A DNA stretch of 64,000 nt from Nocardia africana NBRC 100379. Its GTDB lineage: Bacteria > Actinomycetota > Actinomycetes > Mycobacteriales > Mycobacteriaceae. This document shows, in pieces, positions 54,006-62,479 of the stretch. Position 1 is the stretch's first letter; the number at the start of each line of letters is the position of its first letter. Below the pieces are notes generated by a model that saw only the letters and a program-made list of their open reading frames with translations, was not told where the DNA came from and made no database searches. The stretch lies in the NCBI RefSeq assembly GCF_001612635.1, contig NZ_BDAV01000011.1:429360-493359 (forward strand), in the 5' to 3' direction. The position numbers were made by a program, and so were the translations under genes.

Positions 54006-54673
54006 CGGCGTCGTCGCGGTATAGGTAGCCACCCGTCCTCCAACGCGCGTTTGAACAGCTCGGTTTTGGTCCGTGAGGGCCGCCCGGCCTCGGCGTATTT
54101 CTGACGGATACGTCCCAGGTAGGCGTTGACGGTGTCTTCGGTCAGGTCGGTGAGCTTCGCTACCCGCGCAGCGGGTTCACCGGACGCATACAGCGCCAGC
54201 ACTTCTCGCTGCCGGGGGCTGAGATTCACGACCGCGAATTCGTCGTCGGAATCGATCGCCGCCGCCCAATCGGTGGTCGGAACCTGCTTGCCGGCTGCAG
54301 CGTCACGTACGGCGGCCGCGACGATATCGTCACGCTCGGATTTGCGCACCACTCCGAGGACGCCGGCTCGCGCGGCCGCACGAACCAGGAAGGGTTCGTC
54401 GCCGGAGGTGAAAACCAGCGTTTCGATGCCGGCCGACCGCAATCGTTCGATATTGGCCGCCGGCGACGAACCATCCGGTAGCCGAAGATCGAGTACAACC
54501 AGATCCAGTTCGGCGGTTATGCCGAGTAGATCAGGCACCGACGCAGCGGCCGCGACGATAGCGATCGACGGCTCGCCGGCCAGTACCTGCCGCAACCCAG
54601 CCACCGTCACCTGGTGATCTTCAACGATTCCGATCCGATGCGGACTGGCCGCCTCCGAGTTCTCGGGCAACAT
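54002..54673 (-). CDS. Response regulator, NarL/LuxR family
   Basis: A 223-residue regulator. The receiver (residues 12-130) has IVEDHQ, phospho-acceptor Asp in LVVLDLRLPDG, Thr/Ser in LVFTSGDE and Lys in VVRKSERDD. The LuxR-type HTH (about 150-215) has LSPRQREVLALYASGEPAAR, DTVNAYLGRIRQKY and ends in LFKRALEDGWLPI, related to the free HTH proteins at 45718 and 49852. It is the first gene of the regulator-kinase-kinase operon and divergent from the small protein gene at 54909. The Met start at 54673 is the only good one. Confidence 0.93.
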   Translation of the reverse strand: MLPENSEAASPHRIGIVEDHQVTVAGLRQVLAGEPSIAIVAAAASVPDLLGITAELDLVVLDLRLPDGSSPAANIERLRSAGIETLVFTSGDEPFLVRAAARAGVLGVVRKSERDDIVAAAVRDAAAGKQVPTTDWAAAIDSDDEFAVVNLSPRQREVLALYASGEPAARVAKLTDLTEDTVNAYLGRIRQKYAEAGRPSRTKTELFKRALEDGWLPIPRRRR

Positions 54674-54908
54674 TCCCCCCTTTTTTCGACGTGACGATGT
54701 GGTTATGCGGCCCCGTCGGCCGACTTTTCATCTCTGGCAAGAGTGGATGATGGTTGGCGGTCACCGGAAAGGGGTAAGACCACCAGTCAGCGGATCCATC
54801 GATTGTGGGCACTCGACCAGTTGTCATTCGAAGGCTCGACTGATTTGTTCGCCCGGAACTACCAGACTGGAGCCCATTGATGCCGTGCGTGCGAGACAGT
54901 GAGGAGGC

Positions 54909-55310
54909 GTGGTGAACCCCTCCGTTGCACCTGGTGGCGTCCCCGTGGTGACGGTGGATGTCGGGGACCTCGCGGAGCTGATCCTCGCAGTGCACGATGT
55001 GGCCACCGATATTCCTCGCCGCTTCCGCCGCCAGCATGACAATGTCATCGACATCGTGGCCGCCACCGTTAGCGACATACGCCCCGAAATCGCGCAGCGC
55101 CGTTACCGTCTCGACAAGCCTCCGACAGCAGCATTCGCGGTCCAGCAGCGCGGGCTGAAGGTGGATGTCATCGTCGAACGCGACGACGGGATCGCCCACG
55201 CGAGCTTCCACACCCGCACGACCGGGTCCGAAACCCGCTGGCCTGCAAGGCTTGCCGAATACACACACCACACCTTGCTGGCTCACAACATTACTGCCAC
55301 ACTCGCGTAA
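54909..55310 (+). CDS. Small protein, paralogue of the one at 44551
   Basis: A 133-residue soluble protein starting with GTG at 54909 directly after GAGGAGG. It matches the product of 44551-44967 along its length (LILAVHDVATD, RRQHDNVIDIVAATVSD, AQRRYRL, VDVIVER). Both are divergent from a response regulator gene. No membrane segment, signal or known domain. The strong spatial conservation suggests a partner of these regulators, for example a modulator or a readout protein. Function unknown. Confidence 0.72.
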   Translation: MVNPSVAPGGVPVVTVDVGDLAELILAVHDVATDIPRRFRRQHDNVIDIVAATVSDIRPEIAQRRYRLDKPPTAAFAVQQRGLKVDVIVERDDGIAHASFHTRTTGSETRWPARLAEYTHHTLLAHNITATLA

Positions 55311-55451
55311 GCCCGAGCCGCTCGCGCTGCCAGCTTTGCAGTCGTGCCCGCCCGGCTCCTTGTGGCGAATGTCGGTCGAACAGCCGATGTCGCCGGGTCG
55401 TGTGTCGAGCCCACAATGATCCGACATTATGGCACCGGACAGGAGGAAGTG

Positions 55452-55937
55452 GTGGGGAACTCTAGCTCTAACAGAGTGTCCGGCAACAAGTTCGGCTCTG
55501 GCGATGTTCATATCGATCAGAGCGTCAAGCAGACCATCAAGAAGCGCAGGATGATCTTCGGTGGTGCTGGCGTGGTTGCCGTAGCTGTCGTCGCTGGAAG
55601 CATCTTCGCAACCACGCACAGCTCGACCAGTTCGACCACGATCGACGCTTCCACACTCGAAGGCACCTGGACTGCCTCGGATGGATCCGGCGAGAAGGTT
55701 TTTCGTGGCAGTGGCCAGCAGTGCCGGGGGTTCTTCTACTCCGACAGCAAGCCGCTCGATATCGGCGGTCCCATGGAGTGCGACTTGTCGCAGAAGCCCG
55801 ACGCGCAACAACAGTACACACTCTTGGTTACTCAGAGCGAAAATCATGGTCGCTACAAGATCAAGTTCGAGGACCGGGACCACGCGAGTGTCTACGACCT
55901 GTCCGGAACGCAGCTGTATCAGCTGGCTCGGCTCTAA
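55452..55937 (+). CDS. Single-span membrane protein with extracytoplasmic domain
   Basis: A 161-residue protein. Residues 1-35 are polar (NSSSNRVSGNKFGSGDVHID), then a Lys/Arg-rich stop-transfer signal and one span (MIFGGAGVVAVAVVAGSIFA), then an outside domain of about 100 residues with two cysteines (QQCRGFF, PMECDLS), probably a small lipocalin-like beta barrel (TLEGTWTASDGSGEKVF). The GTG at 55452 has AGGAGGA 4-5 bases before it and is preferred; upstream in-frame ATG 55416 is an alternative. Convergent or parallel genes give no clue. Function unknown. Confidence 0.65.
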   Translation: MGNSSSNRVSGNKFGSGDVHIDQSVKQTIKKRRMIFGGAGVVAVAVVAGSIFATTHSSTSSTTIDASTLEGTWTASDGSGEKVFRGSGQQCRGFFYSDSKPLDIGGPMECDLSQKPDAQQQYTLLVTQSENHGRYKIKFEDRDHASVYDLSGTQLYQLARL

Positions 55938-56015
55938 CTCAGAGCTCGAGAGCCGACGATATGGCACGAAATGCCGTAGGAGGGAAACGGTTCGAGGATC
56001 CGTTGTGCCTCCGCG

Positions 56016-56252
56016 GTGACCGTCGCAGGAGTGCCGATATTGGCCGGCTGCGGCAGATCGGATTCCGGGACGCCCACACCATCGAGCTCACATCCAGTGG
56101 CGGATGCCAGCTCTGGCTGCCGCTTCGCCACGGTCGATGAGATTTCTCAGGCATCGGGGGAGAAGCTCACAGAAACACAGGACAGAGGACCCGTTGCGTA
56201 CGCTGAGCCCGACACGGAGGCGATGGCCGAGATGCCGCTCAGCGGAAGCTGA
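56016..56252 (+). CDS. Short lipoprotein, start codon possibly lost
   Basis: A 78-residue frame with a lipobox ILAGC and then a Ser/Pro-rich linker (GTPTPSSSHPVAD) and CRFATVDEISQASGEKLTET. From GTG 56016 the signal is too short (11 residues). The frame upstream (RIRCASAVTVAGV) looks like the missing n-region, and an AGGAGGG site is present at about 55978, but no start codon lies at the right distance. It is either a lipoprotein with a rare start or a gene inactivated by a start-codon mutation. Confidence 0.45.
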   Translation: MTVAGVPILAGCGRSDSGTPTPSSSHPVADASSGCRFATVDEISQASGEKLTETQDRGPVAYAEPDTEAMAEMPLSGS

Positions 56253-56470
56253 ACCGCCCGTGTAGTGCGGGTCGGCGGGGCCGTCTACCGCGCCTCCTCG
56301 CTCAGGCCGTCAGCGAACCCGACGACTTGCCCCAGCGTTGCAACGACCGGTGGAGACCGCCGGCCCGTTGAATAGCTCACGTTCCATGTCGGTCGTCTGG
56401 AGGATATTCGTCGGGGGAATTTGATGGAATCCTTTATGGCAGAACATATTTAGGCTTACATGGAGGTGGC

Positions 56471-56980
56471 ATGTCGATTGCTCGGAAGTCTGGCGGATAC
56501 ATGGCGATGATCGCGGCGCTCACGTTCGCTGCGGTCGGAGCCGCGGCCGACGCGGAAGCGGCGCCGTCGACTGGCAGCTCTTCCGGCAGTGGCCTCATCG
56601 ATACCGGCAGCGCCGGAACGGGGAGTTTTGCCGGAGGCAGCGCGGCGGGGGGATCCGGGTCGGCGTCGCCTCGTACTCAACTGTGCAATGCATCGACCGA
56701 ATCCGGCGGTGCGGGAGTCACCGACACCATCCACGAACTTGGCAAGGCCGGTCCCATCTCCTTCGTCCTGAGTTACGAGACCAAGAACATCCCGGACCAG
56801 ATTCAGGTGTTCTACGAGGGATCGCAGGTGTACAACACCGGCTACGTCGGCGACAACATCAACGAGGGCACTGGTTCCGCGCTGGTGACTCTGCCGCCGG
56901 GCACTGCGACCTCCATCCTTGTGCGGGTGACCGGTCCGGACGCCACCGAATGGAGTTACACGGTGCACTGTCCCGCGTGA
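56471..56980 (+). CDS. Secreted Gly/Ser-rich small protein
   Basis: A 169-residue protein with a signal peptide (MSIARKSGGYMAMIAALTF, cleavage after EAA near residue 30), a Gly/Ser-rich linker (residues 31-65), and a C-terminal domain of about 100 residues with two cysteines (QLCNAST, VHCPA) and beta-strand-rich sequence (ISFVLSYETKNIPDQIQVFY). The linker composition is typical of secreted proteins in Nocardia. A strong GGAGGTG ribosome site precedes the ATG. The stop overlaps the GTG of the next frame. Role unknown; surface-associated or structural. Confidence 0.82.
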   Translation: MSIARKSGGYMAMIAALTFAAVGAAADAEAAPSTGSSSGSGLIDTGSAGTGSFAGGSAAGGSGSASPRTQLCNASTESGGAGVTDTIHELGKAGPISFVLSYETKNIPDQIQVFYEGSQVYNTGYVGDNINEGTGSALVTLPPGTATSILVRVTGPDATEWSYTVHCPA

Positions 56981-57315
56981 TCTCGGAAGCCGCAGGCATT
57001 GCCGTGGATCCATCTACACACACCGTCTACGCCACCGAGGGGCAGGCAGACGCGGTGGCAGCAGTCGACGGTCCGCAGCAGGCCAAGGTTCCCGTGGGGT
57101 CCGGACCGGGCGGCGTGGCAGTCGACCCTTCGACACACACTGTCTTCGTCGCCAACCTCAAAGACGGCACCGTATCCGTGGTCAACGGCGCCACGGAATC
57201 AACGATCGCGACGATCACGGTGGGGGAAAGGCCGTACCGCGCGGCCGTGGACGCGAGGTCACATACCGCGTACGTTTCGACCGCGGCTGGCATCAAGGCA
57301 CTAACGCCGGCATAG
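56977..57315 (+). CDS. YVTN-type beta-propeller fragment, coupled to the upstream gene
   Basis: A 112-residue frame of three YVTN/NHL-like repeats (AGIAVDPSTHTVYATEGQAD, GGVAVDPSTHTVFVANLKDG, RAAVDARSHTAYVSTAAG). Its GTG start overlaps the stop of the secreted protein by 4 bases (GTGA). It has no signal peptide and only about three blades of a seven-blade propeller, so it is probably a truncated gene or a fused domain separated by a frameshift from the upstream gene. In intact relatives such repeats bind lipids, peptides or cell-wall components outside the cell. Confidence 0.5.
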   Translation: MISEAAGIAVDPSTHTVYATEGQADAVAAVDGPQQAKVPVGSGPGGVAVDPSTHTVFVANLKDGTVSVVNGATESTIATITVGERPYRAAVDARSHTAYVSTAAGIKALTPA

Positions 57316-57463
57316 TCGCGCCCCGGCCCCCACGGGAACAGCTGGCCCTTACCGGCTCACAACCTGGCCGTGACGAGACCTGACAGGATGGATAGCTGAT
57401 GACACCGGCGGATCAGCGCCAGATCCCACCGTTGAGGCAAATCCGTGTCGCGAACGAAATCCC

Positions 57464-57868
57464 TTGTGCGAAATACACATACGTGCTCGTGGAAATGCTT
57501 CGCTGAAAGCGATCCTCGCTGTATTCATTGTGGCCGGCTCGCTTGTCCCCATGGTGGCCTGCTCGAATTCCGAATCCGGAACCGAGCAGCACAGGCCGAG
57601 GGGAACAGTGTCCTCCTCTCTCGCCGCCATCGGGCAAAACCTTTGCCAAGCAAGCGGATATACCTTCGAGAACACCCGCGGCACGACGCCGTGCGAGATC
57701 ATGACCGAGGCGTGGATCAACTACCGCCTCGACTCACCGACCGGCGGTCCGCGCACGGTAACTCTCGAGAACGGCACAACTGCCTTCTGCACTGACACCA
57801 CGCGAGCCGCCGGCGGTGTCAAGGGCACGTGCGAGTACAACGGATCGGAATTCCGGGCCCGGTTGTAG
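57464..57868 (+). CDS. Lipoprotein with the GYxFEN-TPC Cys domain (copy 1)
   Basis: A 134-residue protein probably starting with TTG at 57464. The signal peptide KAILAVFIVAGSLVPMVAC ends with a lipobox Cys. The C-terminal ~85 residues share with the protein at 62480 the pattern GYxFENxxGxTPC, then MxExWxxYRxDxPxGG, AFCxD, GTCxYxG and FRA. The cysteines probably form disulfides in the envelope. Function unknown. The upstream intergenic is short, and downstream about 360 bp is non-coding. Confidence 0.72.
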   Translation: MCEIHIRARGNASLKAILAVFIVAGSLVPMVACSNSESGTEQHRPRGTVSSSLAAIGQNLCQASGYTFENTRGTTPCEIMTEAWINYRLDSPTGGPRTVTLENGTTAFCTDTTRAAGGVKGTCEYNGSEFRARL

Positions 57869-58228
57869 CCGCGGCCATCGACAGCGGACCGGAGAGTACC
57901 CGGTCCGGTTTTGCCTCCACGGCCGACAGAATAACAACTGTCGGTACTTGATGTGCATGTCTATTCTGTTGTCGCTCAATGGGTTTACTCTTCGACATGA
58001 GGTCGGGAGCGATCACGTTCGGCGGTCCTGTGTGCGGATCGGGACGTCATCATATGCGGATGTCGTGTGAATAGATGATGGTGTCGGCGCGGGCTGGTGC
58101 CGACAATGATCGGACGATTCGTGTACCCGGATGTATCAGGCCGGTCGGCAGTCGTGATCCGGACGCGCCGTGGTGCCGCCGATGCGTTGCCTGGCGTCGA
58201 TGCGTGATTCGGCGGAGAGGGGAAAGAT
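57869..58228. other. Intergenic region, no gene recognised
   Basis: About 360 bp, AT-richer near 57925-58075 than the surroundings, probably holding the promoter of the 1405-residue protein. No gene, repeat or clear operator is seen. Confidence 0.4.
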
Positions 58229-61200
58229 ATGACGAGCCGCCCGCCACTGCTCTCGCTGCGGCCGTATCACCTGGCGCGATTCGGTCTCGCGCTGGCTGTG
58301 GTGCTGTTACTGGTCGATCCGAATTTCGGGTGGCTGATCGTCGCCGGCGCTTGCGCGGGCCTGGAATGGCAGACCCGCACGAAGCGGGTCGAGTGGACGC
58401 CCAGCGTACAGAGTTTCCTGATTCGCCACCGCATGGCGCCGGATCCGCAGACGGCCTTCGTCACGGTCGCGGTTTCGCCGGCACCACCTTCGCGTGATCG
58501 GGGTGGCGCGACAGGGCTCGTAGTACCTTTCGCGCCGTTGTCGTTCGGCGACATCCTCACCGGCTCATTTCGCGCAATCCGCCGATATTGGCCGGCCTTG
58601 ATCGGCTTCACGCTGACGCTGATGGTGGCGGCACTGGTCGCGTTCTCCGTGCTGGCCAGGGTCGTGTTCACGGTGGCTGTGGATACCGGCGACGACAGTT
58701 CGATCAGCGGATTCCTCGCACATCTGATGCTGGGGTTGGTCTTCTTGGCGGTGGTGTTGTGCGCCATCGGAATTCCGGTGGACGCGATGGTGAATGCGGT
58801 GTGTGTGATCACCGCCGATCGGGCTGTTCGCGGTGAGAGGGTGCGGCTGTCCGAGGTCGTCGGCGCTGCGCGGCGTCGGTTCTGGCCGTTGTGCAGGCTG
58901 ATGGTGGTGTTCTACACCGTCTTCCTGGTGGCCCCATGGTTGGTCGAAATCGCCGCATTTCTGGTGGCGGGGTTCGGTACCGGCATGGCCGCGTTGCCGT
59001 TCGTCTTCATCGCCATATATGTGCTCGGCATCGTGTTCAGCCTCGCACCGGTCGTGATGACGCTCGAGGGAACCGGGGTCGTCGAGTCGCTGTCCCGCTC
59101 GGCGGCGCTGGTCAAGCCCGCCTTTTTGCGGGTCGTCGGACTGCAGTTGCTGTGGTCGGTACTGGTGGTGGGTGCGCTGATGTTGTCGGGACTGCCGTTC
59201 GGTCTGATCAGTCTGCTGGTCCCCTCCGACGCGGTCGTCACGGTCTTCGTGCCCTTCTATCTGACGATCGCCGTGGTCGTCGCATTTCCGCTGTTCCGGG
59301 CCGTGCAAACACTGATCTACACGGACTTGCGTCTCCGTTCCGGAACGTACGGAGGCGAAAGTGACTGGCGCTCAGGCAAAGACGGCATCGGCGAACACCC
59401 AGTGACCGGTGACGACGGTATCAGTACCTCGAATGCGATTGTCACCCTTCGGCCCTACCATGTGTGCCGGATAGTTGCGGCCTTCGCGCTTTTCCAGTTC
59501 TTTTTCGACCTGCCCGGCATCCCGTGGCTGATCATCGTTGCCGGCTGCGTGGCGGGCGAATGGTTCATCCGGTCCCGCGGTCTTTCCTGGGGGCCCGAGA
59601 TCGGCGCCACGCTCGCGGCGCTCAGGCTCTACCCAAGCGGTACAGCACAACCCGACCAGGCGACACATGACGAGCCGCCGCAGCCGGACCGCGATCCAGC
59701 GAACGACCCGAAGCCACCGGCGGCCGAGGCCGCCGACCCGCCCGGCGCCCCGGAACCGGAGGGTGTGAACACAATCCGACTCGGCGAACCCCTGTTTTCG
59801 GCACCGCCGGCGGCTGCCGATCCGGAACGCCGCGTTGTGCTGCCGACAATGGCCGCCGAGCCGGAATACGGATTCCCGTTGCCGCCGCGACCAGCCCCAC
59901 CTCGGCAGGGGGCTGTGGTACCGACACCGTCTGCCCAGTCGGGGAATGGGCCTGTGGCGCTGACGCCGTCCACCCGGTCGGGGGATGCGGCTATGGCGCC
60001 GGCACCATCCGCCGAGCCGGAGAATGAAACTCCGCCCCCGGCATCCACCGAGGCCAATTGCGAGAATGCGGCGCCGCCGCGATCCACCGACCCGGAGCAC
60101 GGACTGTCGGTGGCGACTTCGTTTACGCCGCAACTGCCGCCGCCCCCGGAGCGGGCCGCCTCGCCGTCGGACCAGCTGCCGCTGCCACAGGAAACCATCG
60201 GCCGTTCCGGCCGCGGGCGCCTACCCAGCGTGAGGCTCACAGCCCTGATTCTCGCCATTCTTCTCGTCGTTGGGGGTGCGGCGATCTGGTGGGCCACTCG
60301 CGACGACACCACCGTGGCAATGCCCCCGTCGAACGGGCAGCTGCGCTCCACATTCCCGGACAAACCCACACCCGCCTGGACAGTGCACGCCTCCGACGTC
60401 TTCGGTCAGGCCCGTTTCGCCGCACCCGTTCCCTCCGTGAGCAACGCTCCCGGTTTTATCGACCTCGGTGACATTCTCATCACCACCGCGTATAAGCCGA
60501 GGACCGACGGCGGCGCCGATCTCGTCGCCGTCGATTCCGCGAGCGGAGCGATCAAATGGACCACGCATGCGGGATTCGGCGTCTCGTGCGCCGCACAGAC
60601 CCTCGGCGGGTTGCTTCCCTGTGCGGAAACACACGGGATGGGTCCCGACCACGTCGACGAAGTCATCTTCGTGAAGATATCGAACGGGACGATCGACCAT
60701 CGGCTGCCCGCCGACGATGTTCAGCGCATCGCGGTCGTCGGAAACGACATCGTCACCGCCGGCCACCATGGAATTTCGCGCGGTACTGCCACCGATCTCA
60801 CACGGCGATGGACCACGGCGTGGGTGCCGCGGGGCAGCTGCCCAGGGTCGGGCGACATCGAATACTTCGGCGCGACAGACGAATTCGCCTACTACGGTGA
60901 CGATACTGGCGCTCTGGTCGTCCGCTCCTCGGACGGCCGACGTGTGATCGACAGCGAAGCCCTGCAACCGGTCGTCTATCCCGGCCACGGACTCGTGGCC
61001 CAAACCTGCGCGGCGGGCGATCCCGCCAGCCGCCAGACCGTCGTACTCGACGACACGGGCGCGCTGTTGCGAACCCACCCCGGCGGCGGACGGTATGCGA
61101 GCCCACTCGTTCTCGCCGATCAGCCAGATCGGTACATCGTCGACGGTGCCGCCTACAATTTTCGTGCCGGAGTGCAAGCTTGGTCGCACGGCAGCGGTGT

Positions 61201-62446
61201 GGCTGACATCATCGACGACACCGTGTTGATGGTGCTGTCCGACCGGATGTCGGCGATCGACTTCACCACCGGTAACGCACGGTGGACAACCGAGTTCGAA
61301 CCGGTTCACTCCTACACAGCACCGTTCCGGTGGATCACCGATCGGCAACGGGTTCTGTTCACCATCGATGACACCGTGCGAGCGGTGAACCTCCACACCG
61401 GCGCCACCGACTGGACGCTGCCGATCGGCGATGGCGATCCGGTAGCGGCCGGTACGGGATTCGCCGTCGCATCCGCGGACGCGATCACCTTCTACGGCCC
61501 GACCGGTGGCGCTGCCGGCGAGACCGCAAACGGCAAGGACGCCAACGATTCCGGCGTCGGCGGCACCCGTCTGGTAACCAAATGCGGTAACCCACCCGAG
61601 ATGACACCGGTGAACTACCGAACCGACTCCGGCGGACTCGTGGTGCGGATGGAGCTGCGCGCGAAATGCCCGGGCGGCGATATTCTTTCGACCGACGGCC
61701 TTCGAATTACAGTCTCCGAGCGCGGACGTGCCGTAGCCGGCGGTGTTTTCGACTTCTCCGGCTCGCCGCTGTATCTGCCCGCGCCCGCTGGGGGAGGTGC
61801 ACGCTCCGGGCTGGTTGAGCACGAGTTCAGGTTCCCGTTGGGGACGTTTTGGCGGTTGCCGAATTCGATCGGAGGACAATCCGATCCGAGTGCGCAGTCG
61901 GCCGGCGGCGACAAGACCCAACTCATCGATTGCGTCGACACCGGAACCAGCCGCGGACCCAGCCAGGGCGAATATCGAGATACAGCCGGTTCCGGCGCAC
62001 CCAGCGCGGCAACCCGACCCGCGACGCCCGCCTCACTCGATCCGGAGATCGCCGCATTGGACGCACTACGGGCGCAGGCGGACGCCGACCGCCCCTCGGT
62101 GCAGAAGGATCTGGCCGATCGCTGGGTGCCCCAACTATCTTCCAAGCGTGAGGGTTTGGTCGCGCCCGACGTCGACGGACATGTCGTTACCTGGTCTGCG
62201 ACAGAAATTCTCCAGCAGCATCTGCGACTGCGACTTCAATATCCGGAAGTGCGGCTCGTCTGGAGCGACGAATGGCGCACCTACGATCAGCCCGGATGGT
62301 GGGTGACCATCGCCGGCGTCACGTTCCCCGACCCCGACGGTGCTAACGGCTGGTGCGACGGACACGGCATCGCGGTGAACGAATGCTTCGCCAAACTCGT
62401 CAGCAATACCCGTGACTCCGCGGGAACTACCAAGTATCGGAAATAG
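58229..62446 (+). CDS. 1405-residue membrane protein with duplicated module and PQQ-like propeller
   Basis: Layout: a first LRPYH module (about residues 9-75) with two short spans; a six-span membrane domain (about 110-390, of the glycerophosphoryl-diester-like membrane/DUF7544-type look); a second LRPYH module (about 405-475) clearly homologous to the first; a long Pro/Ala/Glu-rich linker with PxPxx repeats (480-660); one span (about 670-690); then an outside propeller of PQQ type (DSASGAIKWTTHAG, IDFTTGNARWTTEFE, VNLHTGATDWTLPIGD) to about 1110; then a C-terminal domain with Cys residues (about 1120-1405). GAGAGG precedes the ATG. It may connect a cytosolic/membrane event with an extracellular sensor. 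The lipoprotein gene follows after about 30 bp. Confidence 0.82.
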   Translation: MTSRPPLLSLRPYHLARFGLALAVVLLLVDPNFGWLIVAGACAGLEWQTRTKRVEWTPSVQSFLIRHRMAPDPQTAFVTVAVSPAPPSRDRGGATGLVVPFAPLSFGDILTGSFRAIRRYWPALIGFTLTLMVAALVAFSVLARVVFTVAVDTGDDSSISGFLAHLMLGLVFLAVVLCAIGIPVDAMVNAVCVITADRAVRGERVRLSEVVGAARRRFWPLCRLMVVFYTVFLVAPWLVEIAAFLVAGFGTGMAALPFVFIAIYVLGIVFSLAPVVMTLEGTGVVESLSRSAALVKPAFLRVVGLQLLWSVLVVGALMLSGLPFGLISLLVPSDAVVTVFVPFYLTIAVVVAFPLFRAVQTLIYTDLRLRSGTYGGESDWRSGKDGIGEHPVTGDDGISTSNAIVTLRPYHVCRIVAAFALFQFFFDLPGIPWLIIVAGCVAGEWFIRSRGLSWGPEIGATLAALRLYPSGTAQPDQATHDEPPQPDRDPANDPKPPAAEAADPPGAPEPEGVNTIRLGEPLFSAPPAAADPERRVVLPTMAAEPEYGFPLPPRPAPPRQGAVVPTPSAQSGNGPVALTPSTRSGDAAMAPAPSAEPENETPPPASTEANCENAAPPRSTDPEHGLSVATSFTPQLPPPPERAASPSDQLPLPQETIGRSGRGRLPSVRLTALILAILLVVGGAAIWWATRDDTTVAMPPSNGQLRSTFPDKPTPAWTVHASDVFGQARFAAPVPSVSNAPGFIDLGDILITTAYKPRTDGGADLVAVDSASGAIKWTTHAGFGVSCAAQTLGGLLPCAETHGMGPDHVDEVIFVKISNGTIDHRLPADDVQRIAVVGNDIVTAGHHGISRGTATDLTRRWTTAWVPRGSCPGSGDIEYFGATDEFAYYGDDTGALVVRSSDGRRVIDSEALQPVVYPGHGLVAQTCAAGDPASRQTVVLDDTGALLRTHPGGGRYASPLVLADQPDRYIVDGAAYNFRAGVQAWSHGSGVADIIDDTVLMVLSDRMSAIDFTTGNARWTTEFEPVHSYTAPFRWITDRQRVLFTIDDTVRAVNLHTGATDWTLPIGDGDPVAAGTGFAVASADAITFYGPTGGAAGETANGKDANDSGVGGTRLVTKCGNPPEMTPVNYRTDSGGLVVRMELRAKCPGGDILSTDGLRITVSERGRAVAGGVFDFSGSPLYLPAPAGGGARSGLVEHEFRFPLGTFWRLPNSIGGQSDPSAQSAGGDKTQLIDCVDTGTSRGPSQGEYRDTAGSGAPSAATRPATPASLDPEIAALDALRAQADADRPSVQKDLADRWVPQLSSKREGLVAPDVDGHVVTWSATEILQQHLRLRLQYPEVRLVWSDEWRTYDQPGWWVTIAGVTFPDPDGANGWCDGHGIAVNECFAKLVSNTRDSAGTTKYRK

Positions 62447-62479
62447 GTTGGAGCTTTTCGTAGAAAGGCCGCGATCTCA

